A DNA stretch of 14,929 nt, taken from Saprospiraceae bacterium. GTDB lineage: Bacteria > Bacteroidota > Bacteroidia > Chitinophagales > Saprospiraceae. This document shows positions 1 through 6,746 of this stretch, in pieces. The first letter of the stretch is position 1, and each line of letters begins with the position of its first letter. A program made the translations under genes and the position numbers. Under the pieces are notes generated by a model, which worked only from the letters and a program-made list of their open reading frames with translations, was not told the DNA's origin and made no database searches. The stretch lies in NCBI GenBank assembly GCA_020630355.1, contig JAHDBO010000019.1, forward strand, positions 1 through 14,929. Direction: 5' to 3'.

Positions 1-14
1 CAACGCCTTTTTCT

Positions 15-22
15 TACTTTTG
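15..22 (+). promoter_or_regulatory. Candidate -7 promoter element for thrS
   Basis: TACTTTTG fits the Bacteroidota -7 consensus TAnnTTTG. The matching -33 element would lie 19-20 bases upstream, outside the window, so only half of the promoter can be judged. Transcription would start near position 29 and give a thrS leader of about 95 bases. Confidence 0.45.
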
Positions 23-57
23 AATTTTTATGGAAAAAATGGTGTTTTCATTCAAAA

Positions 58-104
58 TGGAAATACTTTCCAAACGCTACTCTCGTATGGTAGTGGGATT
101 TTTT
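58..104 (+). promoter_or_regulatory. thrS leader with two hairpins and a T-run (possible attenuator)
   Basis: A perfect hairpin TGGAAA/TTTCCA (58-63 with 67-72, loop TAC) is followed by a second stem at 75-80/90-95 with one G-U pair, then GGA and six T (99-104). Bases 69-71 (TCC) could instead pair with 96-98 (GGA) and lengthen the second stem, which would break the first. This resembles a weak terminator/antiterminator pair. The second stem is short and a regulatory role is inference. Confidence 0.3.
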
Positions 105-123
105 AACTAACATTTTTATAAAA

Positions 124-2049
124 ATGCAAATTAACATCACTTTGCCAGATGGGTCGGTACGCCAATATGACCAAGGCGTTACTGCCATGCAAATCGCAGA
201 GTCCATCAGTAGCGGACTTGCGAGAAACGTACTATCTGCAAAAGTCAACGGAGAAGTCTGGGACGCTTCTCGAAGTATCAACGAAGATGCCGCTATTTCT
301 CTTCTAACTTGGAACGACAAAGAAGGCAAATCGACCTTCTGGCACTCAAGTGCACACTTAATGGCGGAAGCACTAGAAGCATTATACCCTGGTGTCAAAC
401 TAGGAATAGGTCCTGCTATTGACAATGGATTTTACTACGATATAGATCTTGGTGGAAAAACACTTTCCTTGTCTGAATTGCCAAAAATCGAGCAGAAAAT
501 GCTAGAACTGGCCCGCCAGAAAAACCCTTTCGTCCGTAAGGAAATCTCTAAAGCAGATGCCATTGCTTACTTCGAGGAAAAAGGTGACCAATATAAATTG
601 GAGTTATTAGAAGACTTGGAAGACGGTCAGATTACTTTCTACGAACAAGGTGCTTTTACGGATCTTTGCCGTGGCCCTCACATCCCCGATACTGGAAAAA
701 TCAAAGCGGTCAAACTCATGAACGTAGCAGGAGCTTATTGGCGTGGCGATGAGCAACGCAATATGATGACTCGGGTCTACGGGGTGAGTTTTCAAAAACA
801 AAAAGAACTAAAAGAATATCTTGAACTCCTAGAAGAGGCGAAAAAGCGAGACCATAGAAAACTGGGGGCCGAACTAGAGATTTTCATGTTCTCCGAAAAG
901 GTCGGAGCGGGTTTTCCGATATGGTTGCCAAAAGGAACGGCACTGCGTACTCGTTTGGAAGATTTCTTAAAAAAAGAACAACTTAAGCGTGGCTACAAAC
1001 CAGTGATCACGCCCCACGTTGCCAAGGTGGATTTATACAAAACTTCTGGTCACTATGCAAAATATGGCGAAGACAGCTTCCAACCTATATTGACACCAAG
1101 AGAAGGGGAGGAATACTTGTTGAAACCGATGAACTGCCCGCATCACTGCGAGATATACGGGCACAAACCACATTCTTACCGTGATTTGCCTTTGCGCATT
1201 GCAGAGTTTGGAACGGTTTATAGGTACGAACAGAGTGGAGAACTCCACGGCTTGACACGAGTACGTGGTTTCACACAAGATGACGCCCATATTTTCTGCA
1301 CACCTGACCAAGTTAAAGGTGAGTTTTTGAATGTGCTTGATTTGACGATGCAAGTCATTAAAAAACTCGGTTTTGAGGATTTCACCGCTCAAATTTCTTT
1401 GCGTGACCCTGAGGCCCCTGACAAATACATCGGCTCTAAAGAGAACTGGGAAAAGGCAGAAAGAGCGATTATCGAAGCGACTGAGGAAGTGGGATTGAAA
1501 ACGGTTACCGAGCTAGGAGAAGCGGCCTTCTATGGCCCTAAGTTGGACTTCATGGTAAAGGATGCCCTAGGACGCTCTTGGCAACTGGGCACCATTCAGG
1601 TAGACTATAACTTACCAGAACGATTTGAGTTGGAATACATCGGTTCGGACAATAAACCACACCGCCCCGTAATGATTCACCGTGCGCCATTCGGCTCAAT
1701 GGAGCGTTTTATCGGTGTATTGATTGAGCATTGTGCGGGTAAATTCCCATTGTGGCTCGCTCCAGAACAATATGCTTTACTACCAATTAGTGAGCGTTTT
1801 GCAGATTATGCAGAACAGGTGAAAGCTAAATTGGAAGAATACGACATTCGTGGTATCATCGATAATCGTAGCGAAAAAATCGGGCGTAAAATCCGTGATG
1901 CAGAAGTGAAGAAAATCCCAATCATGCTCATCATTGGAGAGCAGGAAGTAGAAGAAGGAAAAGTTTCCGTGCGTAAGCAAGGAGACGGTGATAAAGGTTC
2001 GATGAGTATCGAAGAATTTGTAGCCTACTTCAAAGAGCTAGCTGGTTAA
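124..2049 (+). CDS. thrS: Threonyl-tRNA synthetase
   Basis: This cytosolic class II synthetase charges tRNA-Thr with threonine and edits mischarged serine. The 641-residue protein is full length for the bacterial family. An N-terminal TGS domain (about 1-62) precedes the editing domain, with the HxxxH pair H74/H78 and the C182/H186 pair in a DLCRGPH motif. The catalytic core follows, with likely zinc ligands C338 (in KPMNCPHH), H389 (in DDAHIF) and H519 (in MIHRAPFGS). An anticodon-binding domain fills roughly the last 100 residues. The ATG at 124 fits the family N-terminus (MQINITLPDGS) and has an A/T-rich upstream region without Shine-Dalgarno. The gene stands alone; in many bacteria thrS is followed by infC-rpmI-rplT, which are absent here. 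All expected active-site residues are present. Confidence 0.98.
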   Translation: MQINITLPDGSVRQYDQGVTAMQIAESISSGLARNVLSAKVNGEVWDASRSINEDAAISLLTWNDKEGKSTFWHSSAHLMAEALEALYPGVKLGIGPAIDNGFYYDIDLGGKTLSLSELPKIEQKMLELARQKNPFVRKEISKADAIAYFEEKGDQYKLELLEDLEDGQITFYEQGAFTDLCRGPHIPDTGKIKAVKLMNVAGAYWRGDEQRNMMTRVYGVSFQKQKELKEYLELLEEAKKRDHRKLGAELEIFMFSEKVGAGFPIWLPKGTALRTRLEDFLKKEQLKRGYKPVITPHVAKVDLYKTSGHYAKYGEDSFQPILTPREGEEYLLKPMNCPHHCEIYGHKPHSYRDLPLRIAEFGTVYRYEQSGELHGLTRVRGFTQDDAHIFCTPDQVKGEFLNVLDLTMQVIKKLGFEDFTAQISLRDPEAPDKYIGSKENWEKAERAIIEATEEVGLKTVTELGEAAFYGPKLDFMVKDALGRSWQLGTIQVDYNLPERFELEYIGSDNKPHRPVMIHRAPFGSMERFIGVLIEHCAGKFPLWLAPEQYALLPISERFADYAEQVKAKLEEYDIRGIIDNRSEKIGRKIRDAEVKKIPIMLIIGEQEVEEGKVSVRKQGDGDKGSMSIEEFVAYFKELAG

Positions 2050-2060
2050 AACAGAGTATA

Positions 2061-2114
2061 AAGAAGATAGGAGGATTTTCTCATCCTCTTATCTTCTTAT
2101 CCTCCTATCTTCCC
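2061..2114. terminator. Hairpin terminator between convergent thrS and RNase gene
   Basis: AAGAAGATAGGAGGAT (2061-2076) pairs along its whole length with 2083-2098 across a 6-base loop, with one G-U wobble. A second near-copy of the 3' arm follows directly at 2099-2114 (14 of 16 bases complementary to the 5' arm). The element starts 11 bases after the thrS stop and ends just before the stop of the oppositely directed gene, so it could terminate both. There is no long T-run after the stem in either direction. Confidence 0.65.
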
Positions 2115-2116
2115 GT

Positions 2117-3667
2117 CTAAGTCAGACGAATCTCATCCTCATTCCCATCATAGAAACGATATTCGTTGAGTGCGTAATCCACATTGGAATTGATGCGTAT
2201 CCACTTACCATATTGCTTGAACCATCCCATACGCTTACTAGGGAATCCTTTCTTGAAAAAAGCTTCCAGATAAGGGTGCGTCTCCAAGGTGATCTTGGAT
2301 TTCGGTTGAGTTTCCAAGATAAACTCCAAGTCTCTTTCTACTTGGTCAGAGACTAAAATAGAAGCATTACTTTTTCCTGTTCCGTTGCAGGTGGGGCATT
2401 TTTCAGTGGTATCAATCTTCACTTCTGGTCGGACACGTTGCCTTGTGATTTGCATCAGACCGAATTTACTCAAAGGCAAAATCGTGTGCTGCGCACGGTC
2501 TTTTTTCATAAATTCCTTCATCTTCCGCACCAACTCTCGGCGGTGCTCCGCGTTCCGCATATCAATGAAATCCACGATAATAATCCCGCCAATATCTCTT
2601 AACCGCAATTGCCGAGCAATTTCTTCTGCGGACTCCAAATTGACATTTAGGGCAGTGTTATCAGAGTTTTTCGCCCCCATTTTATGACCACTATTCACAT
2701 CGATGACGTGCATTGCCTCTGTGTGTTCAATCACTAGATAAGCACCACTCGCCATCGTCGCCGTCTTACCAAAAGAAGCTTTAATTTGTTTAGACACGCC
2801 ATATTGGTCAAATACAGGGCGATTGTTGCCATGTATTTGGACAATCTTGACTTTGTCTGGCGCAATTTTCCCTAAAAACTCCTTAATATTTTGATACAAC
2901 TCCTTGTCGTTGACTACGATTCTGTTGAAATCTTCATTCAAAATATCACGTAAAATACTAGACGTCTTATCTAGCTCGCTCAGTAATTTCAGAGGCGCTT
3001 TAGAATTGTGCAGTTGTTTATGGACATTTTTCCACTTACTTATCAGCAGCATCAATTCCTCGTGCAAATCCGCCACTTTTTTTCCTTCTGCTGCCGTACG
3101 CACTATCAGGCCAAAATTCTTCGGGCGAATAGATTCCACTAGCAATTGGAGCCGTTTCCGCTCTTCCGCATTAGCGATTTTCTTGGACACAGCGACCACA
3201 TTGGAGTAAGGTGTCATCACCAAAAATCGCCCAGGAATGGTTATTTCGCAACTCAATCGAGGTCCTTTCGTCGAGATAGGTTCTTTTAGAATTTGAACTA
3301 AAATAGCGTCCCGCTTCGAAAGCACTTGGTCGATTTTACCCGTCTTGATAATATCAGGTTCAAACTTAAAATTATCGAGCATGGGATTGGGGAGCCCCCC
3401 CGAGATAGCCCCATTGGTAAATTTCAATAGAGAGCGGAGCGTTGGGCCTAAATCCGTATAATGAAGAAAAGCATCTTTTTTATAGCCTATATCTACAAAT
3501 GCCGCATTGAGGCCAGGCATTGTCTTCTTGATTTTCCCTAGGAAAATATCCCCAACCGTAAAGTTGGTATTCGTTTTTTGTCGATGAATCTCGACTAGTC
3601 TTCGGTTTTCTAGAAGGGCAATTTCAACATCCGTAGGTGTAGAATTGATAATGAGTTCTTTTTCCAC
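2117..3667 (-). CDS. rng: Ribonuclease E/G family endoribonuclease
   Basis: This is a single-strand-specific endoribonuclease for rRNA maturation and mRNA decay. Its 516 residues match RNase G-type proteins; the long C-terminal scaffold of E. coli RNase E is absent. An S1 domain begins near residue 36. The catalytic aspartates are D323 (IDVNSG) and D366 (IVVDFIDM), and the Zn-link CPTC is at 424-427. The spacings 323-366 (43) and 323-424 (101) equal those of E. coli RNase E (D303, D346, C404). The start is GTG at 3667: an in-frame TAA lies seven codons upstream with no ATG between, and the reading MEKELIINST agrees with relatives. It converges on thrS, with a shared hairpin beyond the stop. 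Upstream lies a leader region of about 280 bases. The symbol rng is used for the family; it could equally be labelled rne/rng. Confidence 0.95.
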   Translation of the reverse strand: MEKELIINSTPTDVEIALLENRRLVEIHRQKTNTNFTVGDIFLGKIKKTMPGLNAAFVDIGYKKDAFLHYTDLGPTLRSLLKFTNGAISGGLPNPMLDNFKFEPDIIKTGKIDQVLSKRDAILVQILKEPISTKGPRLSCEITIPGRFLVMTPYSNVVAVSKKIANAEERKRLQLLVESIRPKNFGLIVRTAAEGKKVADLHEELMLLISKWKNVHKQLHNSKAPLKLLSELDKTSSILRDILNEDFNRIVVNDKELYQNIKEFLGKIAPDKVKIVQIHGNNRPVFDQYGVSKQIKASFGKTATMASGAYLVIEHTEAMHVIDVNSGHKMGAKNSDNTALNVNLESAEEIARQLRLRDIGGIIIVDFIDMRNAEHRRELVRKMKEFMKKDRAQHTILPLSKFGLMQITRQRVRPEVKIDTTEKCPTCNGTGKSNASILVSDQVERDLEFILETQPKSKITLETHPYLEAFFKKGFPSKRMGWFKQYGKWIRINSNVDYALNEYRFYDGNEDEIRLT

Positions 3668-3949
3668 AGCCGTAGTTATTCTTTAATGATTCGGTGATTG
3701 GTGAGAGTAAAATCAGGAATGTCTCTCTTACATTTATCCCATTAACATACCAATCTTGTACAAAGCAAGATCTCAAACAGTAGTAATTTATTGGGATAGG
3801 CTCGGAGATTCTACGGAATGGATATGATTAGAACAACAAGCTAACGCTGACGTTTACCTTGGCATAGGTACTACTGCTCATTAAATAAGCGGAGGGATAT
3901 GCAGTGCATGACTACATATCCTTCTTATATTTTTCAGACGATAAAAAGA
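3668..3949 (-). other. Non-coding stretch upstream of the RNase gene
   Basis: These 282 bases separate the small basic gene from the RNase E/G gene, both on the minus strand. I find no protein longer than about 20 residues, no tRNA and no clear -33/-7 promoter pair. It holds three inverted repeats: a strong 11-bp hairpin at 3891-3925 (listed separately), a 6-bp stem at 3753-3758/3766-3771 and a short UACG-loop stem at 3808-3819. It may be a long leader of the RNase gene, the trailer of the small gene, or both. Confidence 0.5.
3891..3925 (-). terminator. 11-bp hairpin after the small basic gene
   Basis: GGATATG (3895-3901) and CATATCC (3915-3921) are perfect complements. Pairing extends outward four more positions (two G-U) to 3891/3925, with a 13-base loop. 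It lies 25 bases beyond the stop of the 30-residue gene, in the position of a terminator, but no T-run follows on the minus strand. It could instead be a processing or stability structure in the RNase leader. Confidence 0.45.
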
Positions 3950-4042
3950 TTACTTCTTCTTCTTGTGTCTGTTTTTTCTTAGTCTTTTTTTACGCTTGTG
4001 CGTCGCAATCTTATGACGCTTTCTTTTTTTACCACAAGGCAT
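3950..4042 (-). CDS. AURKAIP1/COX24-domain small basic ribosomal protein (mS38/bS22-like)
   Basis: The gene encodes 30 residues, beginning MPCGKKRKRHKIATHKRK and ending in a run of basic residues. About two thirds of the residues are Lys, Arg or His. The pattern GKKRKRHKxxTHKRKKRLRKNRHK is the AURKAIP1/COX24 signature, known from mitochondrial small-subunit protein mS38 and from tiny basic bacterial ribosomal proteins; Bacteroidota genomes commonly carry such a gene. By family it should bind rRNA in the ribosome. The start is ATG at 4040-4042, after an A-rich stretch (AAAACAGAAAAAG on the minus strand) typical of Bacteroidota initiation. It lies downstream of the HU and TPR genes and upstream of the RNase E/G gene on the same strand. 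It is short enough for automatic callers to miss. The identification is by eye, from the signature alone. Confidence 0.88.
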   Translation of the reverse strand: MPCGKKRKRHKIATHKRKKRLRKNRHKKKK

Positions 4043-4080
4043 CTTTTTCTGTTTTAAAATTTATAAAATATATTTCTTGA

Positions 4081-4101
4081 ATACCTGCCGAAGCGGGCTA
4101 T
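4081..4101 (-). repeat. UUCG-loop hairpin upstream of the small basic gene
   Basis: On the minus strand CCCGC-TTCG-GCAGG forms a 5-bp stem with one C-A mismatch, closed by a stable cUUCGg tetraloop. Flanking ATA/TAT pairs extend it past one bulged G. It sits between the TPR stop and the small gene's start and is GC-rich in an AT-rich spacer. It may be a leader structure or a copy of a dispersed short repeat; one copy cannot decide. Confidence 0.4.
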
Positions 4102-4194
4102 CCTATCATGTAGTCAATTAAATGAATGGCTATTCGATAAGCTTGTATTCTTCAACTAACTGCACATTTCTTTGAATAGCACTAACTAATAAAC

Positions 4195-4995
4195 TCACTT
4201 AGCTGCTATTTCGTTCAACTGCTTATATTCTTCCAAATAAGCGAGTGCCTCTTCTTTTTTCCCTAAGCCGTTATATGCTTCAGAAAGCAGAAGGGTTACG
4301 TTCGCATTTTTTGGTTCGAGTGATTTGGCTTTCGCCAAACGCTCCACTGCTTTATCAAACTGTCCTGTCCGAATAGCTAGTCGTCCTAGGTTCGTAAGTA
4401 CAGGAACACTATCAGGATTTTTTTCCAGCAAATCTAAAAGCAACGAAATCCCTTTCATTGGTTGGTTTTCCAAAGGGTTTTCTACATAGCATAAAGCCAG
4501 ATTCACTTGATGGTTGATATTATCCGGCTCTAAAGAACTTGCATTTTCAAAAGCCTTGATTGCTCTATTAAAACAATAAGATTTTTCTGCTTTATCTTTT
4601 GTGCTGATTACACCAGAAGCGTAAGAAGTCCCTGCGATGCTCCAAGCATCCGCTGTGTTTTCTGTTTCGGCTATACGCTGAGCATAAAATCCCGCCAAGC
4701 CGTAACGCTTCAGTTTGTACCAATTTCCCGAAAGGGATTTCAATAAAGCTATTTTTTCTTCTTCTGCCACATCTTTTTGTAGCTTCCGCTCTATATTGTG
4801 CACCTCCACCAAATCATCTACGCTCAATTCCTTATCTGCTAATCTCCTTAAAGCATTGACATCCGTTTCCTCCTGATTGATAACCCTAGCTTCGTTGATT
4901 TCAGCCTGCTGTGGCGGCACATTTGAAAAACCAAAGTACAAAACAGTGAAGAGAATCAATCCGAAAGCTAATACACCATATTGTAATTTGTTCAT
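4195..4995 (-). CDS. Membrane-anchored TPR-repeat protein
   Basis: This 266-residue protein has one N-terminal hydrophobic segment (about 7-24) without a lipobox, which suggests an inner-membrane anchor with the rest outside the cytoplasm. An acidic, helical linker (about 30-90) follows, then tetratricopeptide repeats from roughly 114 to 263. The clearest repeats read AIKAFENASSLEPDN (about 145-159), NLGRLAIRTGQFDKAVERLAKA (about 202-223) and SEAYNGLGKKEEALAYLEEY (about 238-257). TPRs bind protein partners, so this is likely a scaffold or assembly factor; no enzymatic domain is visible. It begins 11 bases after the stop of the HU-like gene and is almost certainly co-transcribed with it. The partner and pathway are unknown. 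The ATG at 4995 places the hydrophobic segment directly at the N-terminus. Confidence 0.85.
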   Translation of the reverse strand: MNKLQYGVLAFGLILFTVLYFGFSNVPPQQAEINEARVINQEETDVNALRRLADKELSVDDLVEVHNIERKLQKDVAEEEKIALLKSLSGNWYKLKRYGLAGFYAQRIAETENTADAWSIAGTSYASGVISTKDKAEKSYCFNRAIKAFENASSLEPDNINHQVNLALCYVENPLENQPMKGISLLLDLLEKNPDSVPVLTNLGRLAIRTGQFDKAVERLAKAKSLEPKNANVTLLLSEAYNGLGKKEEALAYLEEYKQLNEIAAK

Positions 4996-5006
4996 ATCAA
5001 AATCAA

Positions 5007-5315
5007 TTATTCTTCGTCCTTGATTTTATCCGCTGTTACGTTACCCTTCACCTGCTCTACAAAAATCTTAGCTGGCTTAAAAGCAGGAATGTAGTGCTCA
5101 GGAATCTCAATAGCAATATTTTTCTTGATATGTCTTCCTATTTTTTTAGCGCGCTTTTTTGTAACAAAAGAACCAAAGCCTCTTATATACACATTCTCCC
5201 CCTCTGCTAAAGTGTCTTTAACTTCTTTAAAAAATGCTTCCAATGTTACAAGGACATCTACTTTAGCGACTCCCGTTTTTTCTGCAATTCCGTTGACCAA
5301 GTCAGCCTTTCTCAT
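5007..5315 (-). CDS. HU/IHF-family DNA-bending protein
   Basis: This is a nucleoid-associated protein of the DNABII family, expected to act as a dimer that bends DNA. Its 102 residues are slightly longer than the usual 90-95, with an acidic C-terminal tail (KIKDEE). Two N-terminal helices (MRKADLVNGIAEKTGVAK and a second to about 38) are followed by GENVYIRGFGSF (39-50), the family hallmark, then the basic arm and the closing IPAFKPAKIFVEQV (76-89). The arm tip reads RHIKKN where classical HU/IHF has RNPxTG, so the DNA-intercalating proline is missing. Related Bacteroidota proteins seem to share such an arm. HU genes often lie near the RNase E/G gene in this phylum; here two genes come between. 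A good Bacteroidota promoter lies upstream. Confidence 0.95.
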   Translation of the reverse strand: MRKADLVNGIAEKTGVAKVDVLVTLEAFFKEVKDTLAEGENVYIRGFGSFVTKKRAKKIGRHIKKNIAIEIPEHYIPAFKPAKIFVEQVKGNVTADKIKDEE

Positions 5316-5370
5316 CGTTGTACCGTAATTTAGTTAAAATATCTTCTAAAATTCTGTTCAAAAGTGGCTG

Positions 5371-5401
5371 CAAAGGTCGCAAATTTTATCCAAATGCGAA
5401 A
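5371..5401 (-). promoter_or_regulatory. Candidate promoter of the HU-TPR operon
   Basis: On the minus strand GACCTTTG (5371-5378) matches the -7 consensus TAnnTTTG at all fixed positions except the first. TTTC (5398-5401) lies exactly 19 bases upstream in the -33 position (consensus TTTG). Transcription would start near 5364 and give a leader of about 50 bases before the HU start. The match is by eye. Confidence 0.5.
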
Positions 5402-5452
5402 TATAAAACCGCTTTTTTCAAGTTCATTTGATATAAAAAAAACAGAAATGAG

Positions 5453-5475
5453 CCTCTAAATCAAGTCAATAGAGG
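5453..5475 (-). terminator. Possible terminator after the MoxR gene
   Basis: CCTCTA (5453-5458) and TAGAGG (5470-5475) form a perfect 6-bp stem with an 11-base loop. On the minus strand a run of eight T follows about ten bases later. The stem lies about 90 bases beyond the MoxR stop and before the HU promoter. The loop is large and the T-run distant, so this is tentative. Confidence 0.35.
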
Positions 5476-5565
5476 GTTTTAGACATTACACATCAAAAAA
5501 GGGGCAGCAAATGGTTTACTATGTGTTGTTCCAATACCGACCTTTAGCCATTTCAAAATGTAAGA

Positions 5566-6531
5566 CTAAAACAGGGATTCAATCACCATATCCTCGTTGA
5601 TGCTATCTGCCTCTGCTTTATAATTTCGTACAATACGGTGGCGGAGTACATATTTAGCAACAGCTTGCACATCTTCAATATCTGGAGAATATTTCCCATT
5701 AATGGCTGCATGGCATTTTGCACCAAGGACGAGGTACTGTGAAGCACGGGGCCCTGCCCCCCAAGAGATATAACTATTGACTTTATCGGTCGCTTTTTCG
5801 GTGCCTGGCCGAGTCTTAGATGCCAAACTTACTGCGTACTCCAACACATTGTCTGCAATTGGAATCTTACGTATCAAGTTCTGGAAGAATAAGATTTGTT
5901 CCCCTGTTAGGACATTTGTCAAATCGACTTTTCTAGCAGCCGTTGTATTTTTCACAACCTGTATTTCCTCTTCGTAGCTCGGATAATCTAGTTGAATATT
6001 GAACATAAAACGGTCCAACTGCGCCTCTGGTAGAGGGTAAGTCCCTTCTTGCTCAATCGGGTTTTGGGTCGCCAACACGAAGAATGGCTTAGGGAGCACG
6101 TGCCTAACGCCTGCCACTGTAACGGAGCGTTCCTGCATGGCTTCCAACAATGCCGCCTGCGTCTTGGGAGGCGTACGGTTAATCTCGTCTGCTAGGACGA
6201 TATTGGAAAACAACGGCCCTTCATTGAATTTGAATTGTCTATTCTCCCCTAGGATTTCAGAGCCTGTAATATCTGATGGCATTAAGTCTGGCGTAAACTG
6301 GATACGCTTGAAATCCAAATCCAAGACCTCTGCAATCGTACTTACCAAAAGTGTTTTGGCTAGCCCTGGCACTCCGACCAAAAGACTATGCCCATTACTG
6401 AACAAAGAAATGATAACCGCTTTCACGACTTCTTCCTGACCGACGATGATTTTTCCGATTTCCGATTTAAGGTCTTTGTATGATTGGGCCATTGCATCAA
6501 TAGCCTCTACGTCAGATTTATAATTAGCCAT
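5566..6531 (-). CDS. MoxR-family AAA+ ATPase
   Basis: MoxR proteins are cytosolic AAA+ chaperone-like ATPases that help assemble or activate other proteins or complexes, usually with von Willebrand A-domain partners. The 321-residue length is typical. Walker A reads GVPGLAKT (53-60), with the family's Ala before the Lys. Walker B is IVLADE (111-116), sensor 1 is N157 in ATQNPIEQEGTYPLPEAQ, and the arginine finger is probably R174 in LDRF. The start is ATG at 6531 after an A/T-rich leader. The usual DUF58 and vWA partner genes are not adjacent: HU lies downstream and the SurA operon upstream, on the same strand. Proximity to isomerase genes suggests an envelope-related job, but this is inference. 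Confidence 0.95.
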   Translation of the reverse strand: MANYKSDVEAIDAMAQSYKDLKSEIGKIIVGQEEVVKAVIISLFSNGHSLLVGVPGLAKTLLVSTIAEVLDLDFKRIQFTPDLMPSDITGSEILGENRQFKFNEGPLFSNIVLADEINRTPPKTQAALLEAMQERSVTVAGVRHVLPKPFFVLATQNPIEQEGTYPLPEAQLDRFMFNIQLDYPSYEEEIQVVKNTTAARKVDLTNVLTGEQILFFQNLIRKIPIADNVLEYAVSLASKTRPGTEKATDKVNSYISWGAGPRASQYLVLGAKCHAAINGKYSPDIEDVQAVAKYVLRHRIVRNYKAEADSINEDMVIESLF

Positions 6532-6605
6532 TTAAATATTTCTAATAAAATTTGAAAAATGAAGAATGTGTCACTGAAGTCAAAACCAAACACATTATAA
6601 AAACA

Positions 6606-6618
6606 GCAAATATTTTGC
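6606..6618. promoter_or_regulatory. Inverted repeat upstream of the MoxR gene
   Basis: GCAAA-TAT-TTTGC is a perfect 13-base inverted repeat about 75 bases before the MoxR start. It overlaps a weak -7-like AATATTTG on the minus strand (6607-6614) for which I see no -33 partner. It could be an operator or part of a promoter; the evidence is slight. Confidence 0.2.
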
Positions 6619-6672
6619 CATTAAAAAAACCGTTGTGAAATTAGACCATCGCCACCTAGCTATGAAACGACG

Positions 6673-6694
6673 AAAAAAACACTTTGTTGCAAAG
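6673..6694 (-). terminator. Rho-independent terminator of the PPIase operon
   Basis: On the minus strand CTTTG-CAA-CAAAG (6682-6694) is followed by TG and seven T (6673-6679). It lies about 50 bases after the surA stop. The stem is short, but a hairpin followed directly by a T-run is the usual arrangement. It would separate the isomerase operon from the MoxR gene. A run of seven C at 6710-6716 lies between the stop codon and the stem. Confidence 0.5.
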
Positions 6695-6746
6695 AACTAT
6701 CCACGTCCTCCCCCCCTGCAAACCCAAGACCGATAATGCACTTTTT

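Noticed and set aside
1033..1392. A 119-residue minus-strand frame opposite thrS
   Set aside because: It is fully contained within conserved thrS catalytic-domain coding sequence and has no recognisable features.
3840..3893. A 17-residue minus-strand frame (MSSSTYAKVNVSVSLLF) between the small basic gene and the RNase gene
   Set aside because: It is too short, has no recognisable motif or promoter, and such frames are expected by chance.
6710..6716. Run of seven C near the surA stop, considered as a phase-variation tract
   Set aside because: It is outside any coding frame and not in a convincing promoter spacer, so slippage would have no evident effect.
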